DNA of 53,297 nt from Acidobacteriaceae bacterium (lineage in GTDB: Bacteria; Acidobacteriota; Terriglobia; Terriglobales; Acidobacteriaceae): NCBI GenBank assembly GCA_003134435.1, contig PLBE01000112.1:41019-94315 (forward strand). Direction: 5' to 3'. This document shows, piece by piece, positions 26,167 to 34,997 of the stretch; position 1 is the stretch's first letter; each line of letters opens with the position of its first letter. Below the pieces are notes generated by a model. That model made no database searches. It saw only the letters and a list, made by a program, of their open reading frames with translations, and had not been told where the DNA came from. The position numbers and the translations under genes were made by a program.

Positions 26167-27468
26167 CTATCGTCCCGCAGCATGCCAGATCGAACCGGGC
26201 GACTGATAGTTCAATCCCTCGCCCCACACCACATGCGTGTCCCCGTGGTTGTCGATGGCGAGTCCGAAATAATCGCCGAAGGGGAAACGGAAACCTGCCT
26301 TGCCGATATAACGATATCCCGGCACGTAGCCGGAGATCCGCATCTCTTCTCCCCAAGTCGCGCCGCCATTGCTTGAACTACGATAGTAAGTATTCCAAAA
26401 GGGAGAGTTGCGTTGATCCATCCAGGCGATGCGGACGTCGCCTGTATTGGCCGCGACGATAGCCGGAAAGGCATGTTCCACGCCCGATTCGGCATACGAA
26501 ACGCTGACCTTCGGCAGCCAGTTCTCGCCGCCGTTGGTCGATGACGAGAAGTAAATGCGTTGCGGTCCCAGCGGCGCCGTGCCCGCGTTCCAGAGCGCAT
26601 ATAGAGTTCCAACCGCATCCGACGCGAGCGCCACCTGCGCGCCCAGGAATGCCTCGCCACAATCTTCGTTCTTGCAATCCGGCGCCGCCGCGGAAACATC
26701 CAGCAGAGTGGTGCTCCAGCCTTTGCCCGCATCCGCCGACCTGGCAACATACAGGTTCACGGCGCCCCGCGCCCCTCCTGCCTTGGAGTAAGACGCCCAA
26801 GCCAGATAAACGTTGCCTCCAGTGTCGACGGTTGCCGCTCCCAGCAACGACCATCCTGGACGGCTTTCCGTATTCACCCGCGCCCACGTAAAGCTCCGGC
26901 CTCCGTCCTGGGAGGCCGCAACCCATATCTCTTCTTCATGATTGAACGCTACATAAACGCTCTGGCCGCGCACTGCCAGCGCCGGCTTATCCAGTTCTTC
27001 CTCGCTGCGCACGGCAATCGTAAAGAACCAGGTCGCGCCGCCGTCTACCGACTTGGCCAGCATGACTACGCGCTTATCGTTTTGCAGCCACGCCGCATAA
27101 AGCGTACGCCGGTCCGCCGGGTCAACCGTAATCTGCGGGTCAAATTGCCCCGATCCCGTCTCCAGCATCACGTGCGGCGGTTGCCAGGTCTTGCCGTTAT
27201 CGTTGCTCGCCAGCAACAGCATGGTCGGCACGCGGCAGTCCTTGCAATCGGGCACGTTCCCGTAATGTGGATAAAGCACGTAAATCCGCCCCGAACCATC
27301 GGCCGCAACCGCCGGTTCCCATTGGTCGCCGCTGGTCAGACCAATGCGCTTCTGCCCCGAAAATTGCGGCGCCGCCGCCCAGGCGAGACTGGCCAACGCA
27401 AGAAACAGGACCGCAAGTTTCACCACCGCGAACCTCGGAAAAGCGAATTGGGGATATGTGACAGGCAT
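26167..27468 (-). CDS. Exported BNR/sialidase-like beta-propeller protein
   Basis: About 433 residues if started at ATG 27468, which gives a compact signal peptide (FAVVKLAVLFLALASLAWAAA). An in-frame ATG at 27519 would add 17 residues. Six Asp-box-like motifs mark the propeller blades: SNDNGKTW, SVDGGATW, SQDGGRSF, SADAGKGW, STNGGENW and SSNGGATW. The fold is that of sialidases and related exo-hydrolases, but I do not see a clear catalytic Arg triad or FRIP motif, so catalysis is uncertain. Two CKDC/CKNEDC cysteine pairs suggest disulfides. It is convergent with the Kelch lipoprotein and divergent from the zinc-ribbon kinase. Confidence 0.8.
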   Translation of the reverse strand: MPVTYPQFAFPRFAVVKLAVLFLALASLAWAAAPQFSGQKRIGLTSGDQWEPAVAADGSGRIYVLYPHYGNVPDCKDCRVPTMLLLASNDNGKTWQPPHVMLETGSGQFDPQITVDPADRRTLYAAWLQNDKRVVMLAKSVDGGATWFFTIAVRSEEELDKPALAVRGQSVYVAFNHEEEIWVAASQDGGRSFTWARVNTESRPGWSLLGAATVDTGGNVYLAWASYSKAGGARGAVNLYVARSADAGKGWSTTLLDVSAAAPDCKNEDCGEAFLGAQVALASDAVGTLYALWNAGTAPLGPQRIYFSSSTNGGENWLPKVSVSYAESGVEHAFPAIVAANTGDVRIAWMDQRNSPFWNTYYRSSSNGGATWGEEMRISGYVPGYRYIGKAGFRFPFGDYFGLAIDNHGDTHVVWGEGLNYQSPGSIWHAAGR

Positions 27469-27707
27469 GAAATCCGGAACCACAACGGGGCGGGGAGGCA
27501 AGCTGACCCTTATCATCAAACTTTATCGTGAACCTGTCCGCCGGTCAACCGAATCTGCGCGCCAAATCGATACGCCAAACCCCGGTCCGCCCTTCTCTCT
27601 CTAACCGGCGCATCATAAACAACGTCATTTGATGGAGGTTCCGATTTTTCACCCGGCTGCTGGCCGTCTTCCGCCTGAGACGGGTTACACTATCGCCGGA
27701 GTAATTC

Positions 27708-30560
27708 ATGTCCCGTTGCCCAGGCTGTAACGCTGAAGTGCCGATTGCCAGCCGCTTCTGCTCCGCCTGTGGCGCGCAAATGGGTATCCCGGCAGGAGCA
27801 GGATCGGATGACGCCACTCTGACCTCGGCCCCGGCATCGTCACCCGACGCCGACGCGACCATCGCCGATTCCAAAATCCCTGCCCCCAGGGCTTCCACCC
27901 CCAAAATCGACTCCGACAATGTTGCGACTCTGGAATTCGCCGCTCCTCGATCGCCGCTTCCGCAGCGTCCGGCCTCGTCTTCATCGTCGTCCCTGCGCCC
28001 GCCCAGTTCCGCGGCATTTTCGCTCAGCGAAGGCCGTTTCCTTCCCGGACGCCTGCTGGCCGGCCGTTACCGCATCATCGCCCTGCTCGGAAAAGGCGGC
28101 ATGGGCGAGGTATATCGCGCCGATGACCTTACTCTCGGCCAGCCGGTCGCCCTTAAGTTCCTGCCCGAACAGGCATCCCGCGACGAAGGCCTGCTCGAAC
28201 GTTTCCGCAATGAAGTGCGCATCGCGCGCCGCGTCTCCCATCCCAATGTCTGTCGCGTGTACGACGTCGGCGAAGTCGATGGCCACACTTTTTTCACCAT
28301 GGAATATGTGGACGGCGAAGATCTGGCTTCCCTGCTCCGCCGGATTGGCCGCTTGCCCCAGGACAAAGCCCTCGACATTGCCCGCCAGCTCTGCGCCGGA
28401 TTAGCCGCCGCCCATGCCCGAGGCGTCCTGCATCGCGATCTGAAACCCGCCAACATCATGCTCGACGGCCGCGGCCAGGTGGTAATGACCGATTTCGGCC
28501 TCGCCGGACTCACCGACCAGATTCATGGCGCCGATATCCGCAGCGGAACTCCAGCCTACATGGCGCCCGAACAACTCGCGGGCAAGGAAGTCACCGCCCA
28601 AAGCGATCTCTACTCGCTCGGCCTTGTCCTTTACGAGGTATTCACTGGCAAACGTGCTTTTACCGCGGAGGCGCTCACCGCGCTGGTCCGCGGCGGAAAG
28701 GCGTCGTCCCCCAGCAAGCCTTCATCGGTAGTGAAAGACCTCGACCCCGCCATCGAGCGCATCATTCTGCGTTGTCTTGAACCGGAACCCCGCCTGCGTC
28801 CGGTATCCGCGCTCAGCGTCGTTGGAGCGCTTCCCGGCGGAGATCCTCTCGCCGCCGCTTTGGCAGCCGGCGAAACGCCTTCGCCCCAGATGGTGGCGGC
28901 AGCCGGCGCAACCGCGGGACTGGCTCCACGCGTCGCGATCGCATGTCTGCTGGCGATTCTGATCGGATTGGCGGGCGCGCTCTACCTTACCATCCGGCAA
29001 AACGGGCTCGATCAGATGGGATTGGAACTCTCGCCCGAGGTGCTGGCCCAGAAAGCTCGCGACACCATTCTTCACCTGGGATACGAGGGCCGGCCCGCCG
29101 ATAGCTTTTTCGATTTCGATTACGACTACGACTTTGTGAAGTACGTCGAGAAGCATCAAACGCCGCGGCCGCAGTGGGACAGGATTCTGCGCTCCCGGCC
29201 CAGCCTGCTCACGTTTCTTTACCGGCAGAGTCCCGACAACATGGTGGCATCCGACTATCACGATTTGCTGCTGACGCCAGGTGTCATGGGCTGGAGCGAT
29301 CCGCCTCCCATTCTCTCCGGCATGGTTCGAGTGCAACTCGATCCCCAGGGCAGGCTGATCCTGTTTGAGGCGATCCCGCCGGAAGTGGTCAGCCCATCCG
29401 CCGCCACGACCGACGCCTTCGATTGGAATCGGCTGTTCAGCGCAGCCGATCTGGATCCCGCGCAATTCCAACCCGCGCAGCCTACATGGAACTCGCTCGC
29501 CTCCTCGGATGCGCGCGCCGCTTGGACCGGGAAGTGGCCTGGTTCCGAGCTGCCGCTGCGCATCGAAGCCGCCGCCTTTCAGGGCAAACCTGTATTCTTC
29601 CGCTTGCTCGGGGACTGGACCCAGCCCCCGCGCATGCAGGCGCCGCCCGATTCAGCCGGAAAAAAAGCCGGCAATATCATTCTGCTGTTGATTCTCGCGT
29701 CGATGATCGTGGGCGGCGTCTTCCTGGCGCGCCGCAACTACCGTCAGGGGCGCGGCGATCTTCACGGCGCCCTCCGCCTCTCCACAATCGCGTTTGGACT
29801 CCTGATCGTGCGCTGGTTGCTGCTCAGTCACCTGGTTCCCGGTTTTGAAACCTTCGGGCTCATGATTCTCGCCCTCGCCACATCGCTGTTCCTGTCAACT
29901 CTGATTTTTGTGCTGTATCTCGCGCTCGAACCTTACGTCCGCCGCTATTGGCCCCATGCCATCATTTCCTGGAGCCGCCTGCTGGCCGGCCAGGCGCGCG
30001 ACCCTCTGGTCGGGCGCGACATCGTCCTCGGTGTGCTCCTCGGCGTAGTCTGGGTCGCCATCTTCAAGGTCAACACGCTCGTTACCATGAAATTGGGCGA
30101 TGCTCCCGCCCTGCTCAGCAGCGGCTATCTCGTCAGCGCCCGCGCTGGCCTTGGCATGTGGATTTCTCAACTGCCGTTGTCGATCATCGCCACACTGGAA
30201 TTTTTCTTCCTGTTCCTCGTTTTCAAACTACTGCTGAAGCGCGACTGGCTCGCGACCTCCGCCTTTGTTTTGATCTTTACGGCGGTGAAGACTCTGGGAC
30301 AAGATCACATGGCCGTCGCGGCTGTGACTGCGGTTTTGGTCTATCTGATTCTCGCCCTCATCGTCTATCGTTTCGGCTTGGTACCGCTGGCCTGCGCCAT
30401 CTTTACAGTCGACATGCTCGCCAATGTGCCCTTCACCGGAGACATCTCGGCGTGGTACTTCGGCACCACGATGTTTGCCCTGCTTAGCGTCGTCGCTCTG
30501 GCCCTATGGGGTTTCTATCATTCCCTCGGCGGCCAACCCCTCTGGCAAGCGAATCCGTAG
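27708..30560 (+). CDS. Membrane serine/threonine protein kinase with N-terminal zinc ribbon and polytopic C-terminus
   Basis: 950 residues. A zinc ribbon starts the protein (Cys4, Cys7, Cys18, Cys21), then a Ser/Pro/Ala-rich linker. The Hanks-type kinase domain covers about 118-380: glycine loop GKGGMGEVY near 126, VALKFLPE (ATP-binding Lys), catalytic loop HRDLKPANIM near 241, DFGLAG near 261, APEQL and SDLYSLG. A TM segment lies at about 408-428. An extracytoplasmic stretch of about 220 residues follows, then around seven TM segments from about 653 to the end (one is NIILLLILASMIVGGVFLA). The C-terminal part looks like a separate integral-membrane module, perhaps the sensor; I cannot name it. 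GGAG precedes the ATG at 27708. The TM module ends 10 bp from the convergent gene. Confidence 0.9.
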   Translation: MSRCPGCNAEVPIASRFCSACGAQMGIPAGAGSDDATLTSAPASSPDADATIADSKIPAPRASTPKIDSDNVATLEFAAPRSPLPQRPASSSSSSLRPPSSAAFSLSEGRFLPGRLLAGRYRIIALLGKGGMGEVYRADDLTLGQPVALKFLPEQASRDEGLLERFRNEVRIARRVSHPNVCRVYDVGEVDGHTFFTMEYVDGEDLASLLRRIGRLPQDKALDIARQLCAGLAAAHARGVLHRDLKPANIMLDGRGQVVMTDFGLAGLTDQIHGADIRSGTPAYMAPEQLAGKEVTAQSDLYSLGLVLYEVFTGKRAFTAEALTALVRGGKASSPSKPSSVVKDLDPAIERIILRCLEPEPRLRPVSALSVVGALPGGDPLAAALAAGETPSPQMVAAAGATAGLAPRVAIACLLAILIGLAGALYLTIRQNGLDQMGLELSPEVLAQKARDTILHLGYEGRPADSFFDFDYDYDFVKYVEKHQTPRPQWDRILRSRPSLLTFLYRQSPDNMVASDYHDLLLTPGVMGWSDPPPILSGMVRVQLDPQGRLILFEAIPPEVVSPSAATTDAFDWNRLFSAADLDPAQFQPAQPTWNSLASSDARAAWTGKWPGSELPLRIEAAAFQGKPVFFRLLGDWTQPPRMQAPPDSAGKKAGNIILLLILASMIVGGVFLARRNYRQGRGDLHGALRLSTIAFGLLIVRWLLLSHLVPGFETFGLMILALATSLFLSTLIFVLYLALEPYVRRYWPHAIISWSRLLAGQARDPLVGRDIVLGVLLGVVWVAIFKVNTLVTMKLGDAPALLSSGYLVSARAGLGMWISQLPLSIIATLEFFFLFLVFKLLLKRDWLATSAFVLIFTAVKTLGQDHMAVAAVTAVLVYLILALIVYRFGLVPLACAIFTVDMLANVPFTGDISAWYFGTTMFALLSVVALALWGFYHSLGGQPLWQANP

Positions 30561-30569
30561 CCATCCTGG

Positions 30570-31937
30570 CTAGTGGTCGTGATGGCTCAATGCGGGACGC
30601 GCCCTCAGAAAAATCTGAAACGAGACTGGGTTATTTCCGTAGGCGGAGTCCAGGCTTGACGGCTTCGAATAGAACGTAAAATCCGCGCCCAGTGCTAGCT
30701 GCCCCTGCCGCCTCTGGATGAGGTCGCGCTCGCCGCCAAACGTGTAGGCTCCGATGCGATAGCTCGGAAGCGATGGGTTGCCCGGAAATAACTCGTCCTT
30801 GTCGACCAGTTCCATCCGCGAGAAGGCATAGTTGCGCAACTTGAAATTGGCCGTCGTCTCCAGCAAGTAGCCGTTCAGGCTGTGGTCATCCAACAACTTG
30901 TGCACTCTCCCCCAGACTACCGACGTTGCCCAGGAGCCGTTGGCAAACCGCCGTACATATTCCACCGAAGCCGTCTGCCGGCGTTGGCTGCCCTGTTCCA
31001 GCGCCTCCGGTCGTTCCAGCCTCCCATAGCTGTACTGCGCCGTCCACTTCGGACTGGCGGCAACGCTCACCCGCGCCGACCACGAATCGAGTGGCGCAAA
31101 CTGAATCGTATACCGCCTTTCGTCGGGCTCGCGGCCGTTGAACACCGAGCCTTCGATCTTCAAACGATCAACCACCACTCCCGTGGTCAGCACTCCAAAG
31201 CTGATGTGAGTGGAATCCTGCAAATGATGAGACAACGGGGCCATCGGCAATTCCGATGCCGAGGCGCGATGCATGAAAGCGACTGGCCCCAGCGCCGGCT
31301 CACCCGCCGCTGCGCCGTAAAACAGCCAGGAAACCTCATCGTCGATGGGCAGCGTGTAATCGAGCGCGAGTTCGGAGAATACGTTATGCGGATGCTGGTG
31401 ATCGACCAGCGGCTGCCCGTGATAGGTTTCGCCTGTCTGGAAGAGCTCGGGAAATCCAGGATGCGGCGCCGTCAGCGACTCGGCCGAAAACATCTCTCGA
31501 AACAGAAGAGTGCCGCTTGCCAGCCTGTGCTGTTCCATCAGCATCAGCCAGTTCACCGACTCGGCCTTGCCCGCGCCGCGTGGACCGCCCGACTGGTTGT
31601 AATCGGCAAACACGACCCCATGCGCCATTACCTCCCACGCCCCGGACGACTTCATCCAGGCATGATCCAACGTCGCCGCCGGTTGCCATCCCGTACCCGA
31701 ACTGACGTGGAGCGACGGCATCCACGCGGGCGCGCGCGGCGGCATTTCCATATCCATGTTCATGCCCGGCATATCCATGTTCGGCAAATCGGTTCTCCGG
31801 TCTGCCTGATCTTCTGCCCCCGAAACACCGAGGCCGCCGAAAACATGAACTCCAGGAACATCCGGAACGGGAGCCTGTCCCGCCGCGCTCAGTACCAGCA
31901 ATTGGATGACAACAACACCGAGGAAGAGCGCCCGCAC
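30570..31937 (-). CDS. Exported, probably outer-membrane, Met/His-rich protein of unknown function
   Basis: 455 residues with a signal peptide (VVVIQLLVLSAAGQA). A Met/Asp-rich segment (NMDMPGMNMDMEMPP) near residues 52-67 resembles copper-binding methionine clusters, histidines recur (HPGFP, DHQHPHN), and the protein ends in HHDH. The rest alternates polar and hydrophobic residues like a beta-barrel, with many short strands ending in aromatic residues. A role in copper or other metal handling is a guess from composition only. No copper gene is adjacent. It is convergent with the kinase gene (10-bp gap), and 135 bp separates its start from the next gene on the same strand. Confidence 0.7.
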   Translation of the reverse strand: MRALFLGVVVIQLLVLSAAGQAPVPDVPGVHVFGGLGVSGAEDQADRRTDLPNMDMPGMNMDMEMPPRAPAWMPSLHVSSGTGWQPAATLDHAWMKSSGAWEVMAHGVVFADYNQSGGPRGAGKAESVNWLMLMEQHRLASGTLLFREMFSAESLTAPHPGFPELFQTGETYHGQPLVDHQHPHNVFSELALDYTLPIDDEVSWLFYGAAAGEPALGPVAFMHRASASELPMAPLSHHLQDSTHISFGVLTTGVVVDRLKIEGSVFNGREPDERRYTIQFAPLDSWSARVSVAASPKWTAQYSYGRLERPEALEQGSQRRQTASVEYVRRFANGSWATSVVWGRVHKLLDDHSLNGYLLETTANFKLRNYAFSRMELVDKDELFPGNPSLPSYRIGAYTFGGERDLIQRRQGQLALGADFTFYSKPSSLDSAYGNNPVSFQIFLRARPALSHHDH

Positions 31938-32072
31938 ATTTCACTCCCCACGCGCCAAAATACTCGTGAAAGATAGAGTTCCTGATTGCGCTTGATTCCC
32001 AATGATACTGGCCATCGACTACTGCGGAGGGAGTGTCTTCACACGCGAGGTTACTAACGGCGGCGGCCGCTA

Positions 32073-32513
32073 TTACGATCCGGTCAGCTTCACCCGTATC
32101 TCTTCCGGCAGCTTTTCGCGAATCTCCGCCGGCAGCCGGTCGTGAACGTGCCGCGCTCCCAGCCGGGCCACATCCACCATCACCATCGGCGCCGGAGTCG
32201 CAACCGCTACGATTAACCAGATCAATGCCGAAAGGGCGAAGCCCAGTAGCGCCCCCACCTCCAGCCAGAAAGCATGGCGCGGCCCAAAATACCGGATCAC
32301 CGCAAACGCCAGCAAAAATACTGCCGCCGATGCCGACGCCAGCACAATCAGCGAGATATCGATGATGCGGTTCAGCTTCTGGCGGCTGCGGCACCGCTCG
32401 CACGCGGCAAAATGCAGTTCGTAATCCCCGCGCATCTCCGGCGCCAGGCCGGAAATATCGTACCGCCAGCCTGCCAGGATTTTCCCCACCATCGGGTCCA
32501 CGCACTCACTCAT
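32073..32513 (-). CDS. Small membrane protein with possible zinc-finger head
   Basis: 146 residues. The cytoplasmic N-terminus holds HFAACERCRSR (residues about 34-44), a His-x3-Cys-x2-Cys pattern like that of anti-sigma-factor or HEAT-associated zinc fingers. Two TM segments follow (LIVLASASAAVFLLAFAV and VGALLGFALSALIWLIVAVA), then an amphipathic, charged C-terminal tail with a repeated proline-containing pattern (LPAEIREKLPEEIRVKL). It is not a standard anti-sigma factor because no sigma gene is adjacent. It lies 6 bp behind the WalJ-like gene and is very probably co-transcribed with it. Confidence 0.7.
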   Translation of the reverse strand: MSECVDPMVGKILAGWRYDISGLAPEMRGDYELHFAACERCRSRQKLNRIIDISLIVLASASAAVFLLAFAVIRYFGPRHAFWLEVGALLGFALSALIWLIVAVATPAPMVMVDVARLGARHVHDRLPAEIREKLPEEIRVKLTGS

Positions 32514-32519
32514 AAGGGG

Positions 32520-33335
32520 TTACAACCGGATGGATTCGAGAACTTCCGCCTGGGTTGCCAGCAGCACGCGATTGTGCCACAGCCCCGGACGGACGCCGAG
32601 TGCCTGTTCCGCCGCGGCGCGAGCGATTTCGGGATGGTTGTTCTGTTCCGATAAATGAGCCAGAATTACGTATTCAGCTCCCCCATCATAATCGCTCGAA
32701 AAGAATTCGGCGAGCGCCTCATTCGACAGATGCCCCACCCGGCTCATCACGCGCTGCTTCACCGACCACGGATATGGCCCCTGACGCAGCATTTCGACAT
32801 CGTGATTCGATTCCATCACTAATACGCTGCAGCCGCGCAGATGGTTCCGTACGCTGGCCGGCATATAACCCAGGTCGGTGGCAAACCCGATCTTCACCCC
32901 TTCCGCGCGAAACGTAAACCCCACCGGATCCGCGGCGTCGTGAGGAATCGTGAACGGCATCACCTCGATATCCCCCACGCAAAAACCGCGCCCGGCGCTA
33001 AAATGTTCCGCCTTCGGCAGTTCGGGAACACCCTTACCGTTCTCGGGATTGCTGTCGCGCACCGCCCGGCTCCACGCCTGATGCGTGGGCGCCGTGATAA
33101 ACACTGGCACCTTCAGCTTGGTCGCCAGTCGCTGCAGTCCCGCAACGTGGTCGGAGTGCTCGTGCGTAATCAGGATGGCCGAAATTTCCTCCGTGCGCTG
33201 ACCAACCGCCCGCAGCCGCTTAAAAGTCTCGCGGCCGGAGAGACCGGCATCGACCAGAATGCGCGTTGTACTCGTCGCCACCAGCGAGCAGTTCCCTCGA
33301 CTGCCGCTCGCCAGCACCGATACCGTCACTCCCAT
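32520..33335 (-). CDS. MBL-fold metallo-hydrolase, WalJ/YycJ-like
   Basis: A 271-residue cytoplasmic metallo-beta-lactamase-fold protein. The N-terminus VLASGSRGNCSLVAT, then ILVDAGLSGRET, is characteristic of the YycJ/WalJ group. The metal motif is THEHSDHVAG near residue 58, with further ligands in FTIPHDAADPVG (near 134) and VMESNHDVEML. WalJ proteins are nucleases or cell-wall-linked hydrolases in Firmicutes; the acidobacterial role is not established. The ATG at 33335 starts the conserved strand. It is followed 6 bp later by the small membrane protein gene, so the two likely form an operon. Confidence 0.88.
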   Translation of the reverse strand: MGVTVSVLASGSRGNCSLVATSTTRILVDAGLSGRETFKRLRAVGQRTEEISAILITHEHSDHVAGLQRLATKLKVPVFITAPTHQAWSRAVRDSNPENGKGVPELPKAEHFSAGRGFCVGDIEVMPFTIPHDAADPVGFTFRAEGVKIGFATDLGYMPASVRNHLRGCSVLVMESNHDVEMLRQGPYPWSVKQRVMSRVGHLSNEALAEFFSSDYDGGAEYVILAHLSEQNNHPEIARAAAEQALGVRPGLWHNRVLLATQAEVLESIRL

Positions 33336-33435
33336 AGCCGTAGCTTACCCCCTGCGGCTGTGGAAACGAGAACACTTTTTCGGCAGTCGGTACCTTCGAG
33401 GGGACGGCCGGGCGACAAAAACGATCTTTACTTCC

Positions 33436-33813
33436 TCACTTTTTCGGAAACAGGTTGTCCACCACGCCCCGTCCCATGGCCCCCCCGAAGGCGCCCGCGA
33501 TTCCTGGCACGAACGCCAGAAACGATTCGTAGACCTGCGCCCGCTCCGGCTTCTCCGAAAGAAAATAATAGGCCAGCCATTCCACCACCGGCACGAACAC
33601 GCCCACCAGCACGACCCACCGCCACGGCCGCCGCGGACTCAGAAATCCCAGCAGCATGTTCGCCGTCAGCACCACCATCGCGGTTAGCAGCAGGTCGCCA
33701 ACCTTGATGTCCAGCCATCCCGCCGCCGCTCCCGACATGGCCGCCAGCAGATAGTAGAAAGCGTCGCCGCCAGATTTTCTTTCAGGAAGAATCCCGCCCG
33801 GGCTTGTCGTCAT
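33436..33813 (-). CDS. Hypothetical small membrane protein (125 aa)
   Basis: Three or four TM segments: AFYYLLAAMSGAAAGWLDI, LLLTAMVVLTANMLLGFL, WVVLVGVFVPVVEWLAYYFL, and a glycine-rich C-terminal helix (FVPGIAGAFGGAMG). The length and Gly-rich end are reminiscent of small integral-membrane proteins of unknown function. It lies 13 bp behind the hydroxyacyl-CoA dehydrogenase gene on the same strand, so the two are probably co-transcribed. Function unknown. Confidence 0.7.
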   Translation of the reverse strand: MTTSPGGILPERKSGGDAFYYLLAAMSGAAAGWLDIKVGDLLLTAMVVLTANMLLGFLSPRRPWRWVVLVGVFVPVVEWLAYYFLSEKPERAQVYESFLAFVPGIAGAFGGAMGRGVVDNLFPKK

Positions 33814-33826
33814 GTCTCCATCTTAA

Positions 33827-34687
33827 TCACGAATACTGATAGAACCCGCGCCCGCTCTTGCGTCCCAGCCAGCCCGCATCCACCATCTTGATCAGCAGCG
33901 GACACGGCCGGTATTTCGGATCGCCCAAGCCATCCTGCAACACGCGCATAATGTCCAGGCAAACGTCGAGTCCAATAAAGTCGGCCAGCGTCAGCGGTCC
34001 CATGGGATGCGCCATCCCCAGCTTGAACACCTCATCCACCGCCTCGGCCGTGGCCACCCCCTCCATGACCGCGAACATGGCTTCATTCAGCAGCGGCATC
34101 AGCACCCGGTTTGACACAAAGCCCGGAGCGTCATTCACCTCCACCGCGGTCTTCTCCAGTTTCACCGCCAGATCGCGCACTGTCTCGAACGTCGCCTGCG
34201 ACGTCGCCAGCCCGCGAATCACTTCGACCAGCTTCATCACCGGCACGGGATTGAAGAAATGCATCCCGATAACCTTATCGGCCCGCCCCGTCAGCGCCGC
34301 AATCTTCGTGATCGAAATCGAGGACGTATTGGAGGCGAGAATTACCTCCGGCTTCGTGATGCGATCCAGTTCGCGAAAAATCTCCGCCTTGATCTCAAAC
34401 TTCTCCGTCGCCGCCTCGATCACCAATTCGCATTCCGCGAGTTTCGCCCGCTCCACTACCGCCGTAATCCGCCCCAGCGTGGCCACCTTGTCGTCCGCCG
34501 TAATCTTGTTCTTGGCTACTTCGCGATCCAGGTTCTTCCCAATCGTCGCCAGCCCCCGCTCCAGAAAGCGCGGCTCCACATCGCAGAGCACCACGCTAAA
34601 CCCGCAACCCGCGAACATGTGGGCAATGCCGTTGCCCATGGTGCCCGCCCCAATCACTCCCACCCGCCGAATCGCCGTCATTATCAT
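33827..34687 (-). CDS. 3-hydroxybutyryl-CoA (3-hydroxyacyl-CoA) dehydrogenase
   Basis: About 286 residues, the usual length of the Hbd/PaaH group. It oxidises or reduces the 3-hydroxyl of acyl-CoA with NAD(P). The Rossmann motif [18 protein letters not shown] is at the N-terminus. Other conserved parts are [29 protein letters not shown] (catalytic His), the substrate-domain Asn region [18 protein letters not shown], and [18 protein letters not shown]. The start is ATG at 34687, with GAGGTGA just upstream; the longer in-frame ATG at 34723 adds residues outside the conserved fold. It is followed by a small membrane protein gene and divergent from the PAS regulator. Confidence 0.93.
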   Translation of the reverse strand: MIMTAIRRVGVIGAGTMGNGIAHMFAGCGFSVVLCDVEPRFLERGLATIGKNLDREVAKNKITADDKVATLGRITAVVERAKLAECELVIEAATEKFEIKAEIFRELDRITKPEVILASNTSSISITKIAALTGRADKVIGMHFFNPVPVMKLVEVIRGLATSQATFETVRDLAVKLEKTAVEVNDAPGFVSNRVLMPLLNEAMFAVMEGVATAEAVDEVFKLGMAHPMGPLTLADFIGLDVCLDIMRVLQDGLGDPKYRPCPLLIKMVDAGWLGRKSGRGFYQYS

Positions 34688-34997
34688 TATCGTCACCTCG
34701 ATTCTGGTCCGCGCAAAAAGCAAACTGGGAAGTCTAGCAGACTAGGCTGCCGACTCCGCCGGCAGGAGCATCCAAATGTGTCGGAAAAAACGATATTCTG
34801 CTAAACTCTCGGCCAAGTTCGAGGGCCTCGATCGGGAAAAACTAGGCGCAATGAGCGTATCGTACGAGGACAAGCGGAGGGCAGGCGATAGAATCGGTTC
34901 TTCCGAACAAGCTGGACCAGGAATCTCGCCTGCGCTGCAACCCGGCCCGGCCGTCTGTCGAGTACGAGATTCCCGGCTGGTTTTAGGAGTGTGAGCC
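34688..34997. other. Divergent intergenic region before the sigma-54 activator
   Basis: About 310 bp between the dehydrogenase (minus) and the PAS/GAF activator (plus). It contains short inverted repeats (agtct-agc-agact near 34731) and TAAACT near 34800 as a possible -10, but no clear -35 and no recognisable -24/-12 element. An open frame of 72 codons at 34776-34994 is low in protein-like character and is not called. GGAG precedes the ATG at 34998. Confidence 0.5.

Noticed and set aside
34776-34994. 72-codon open frame before the sigma-54 activator
   Set aside because: Low protein-like character, no Shine-Dalgarno sequence, and it ends just before the real start; probably leader sequence.
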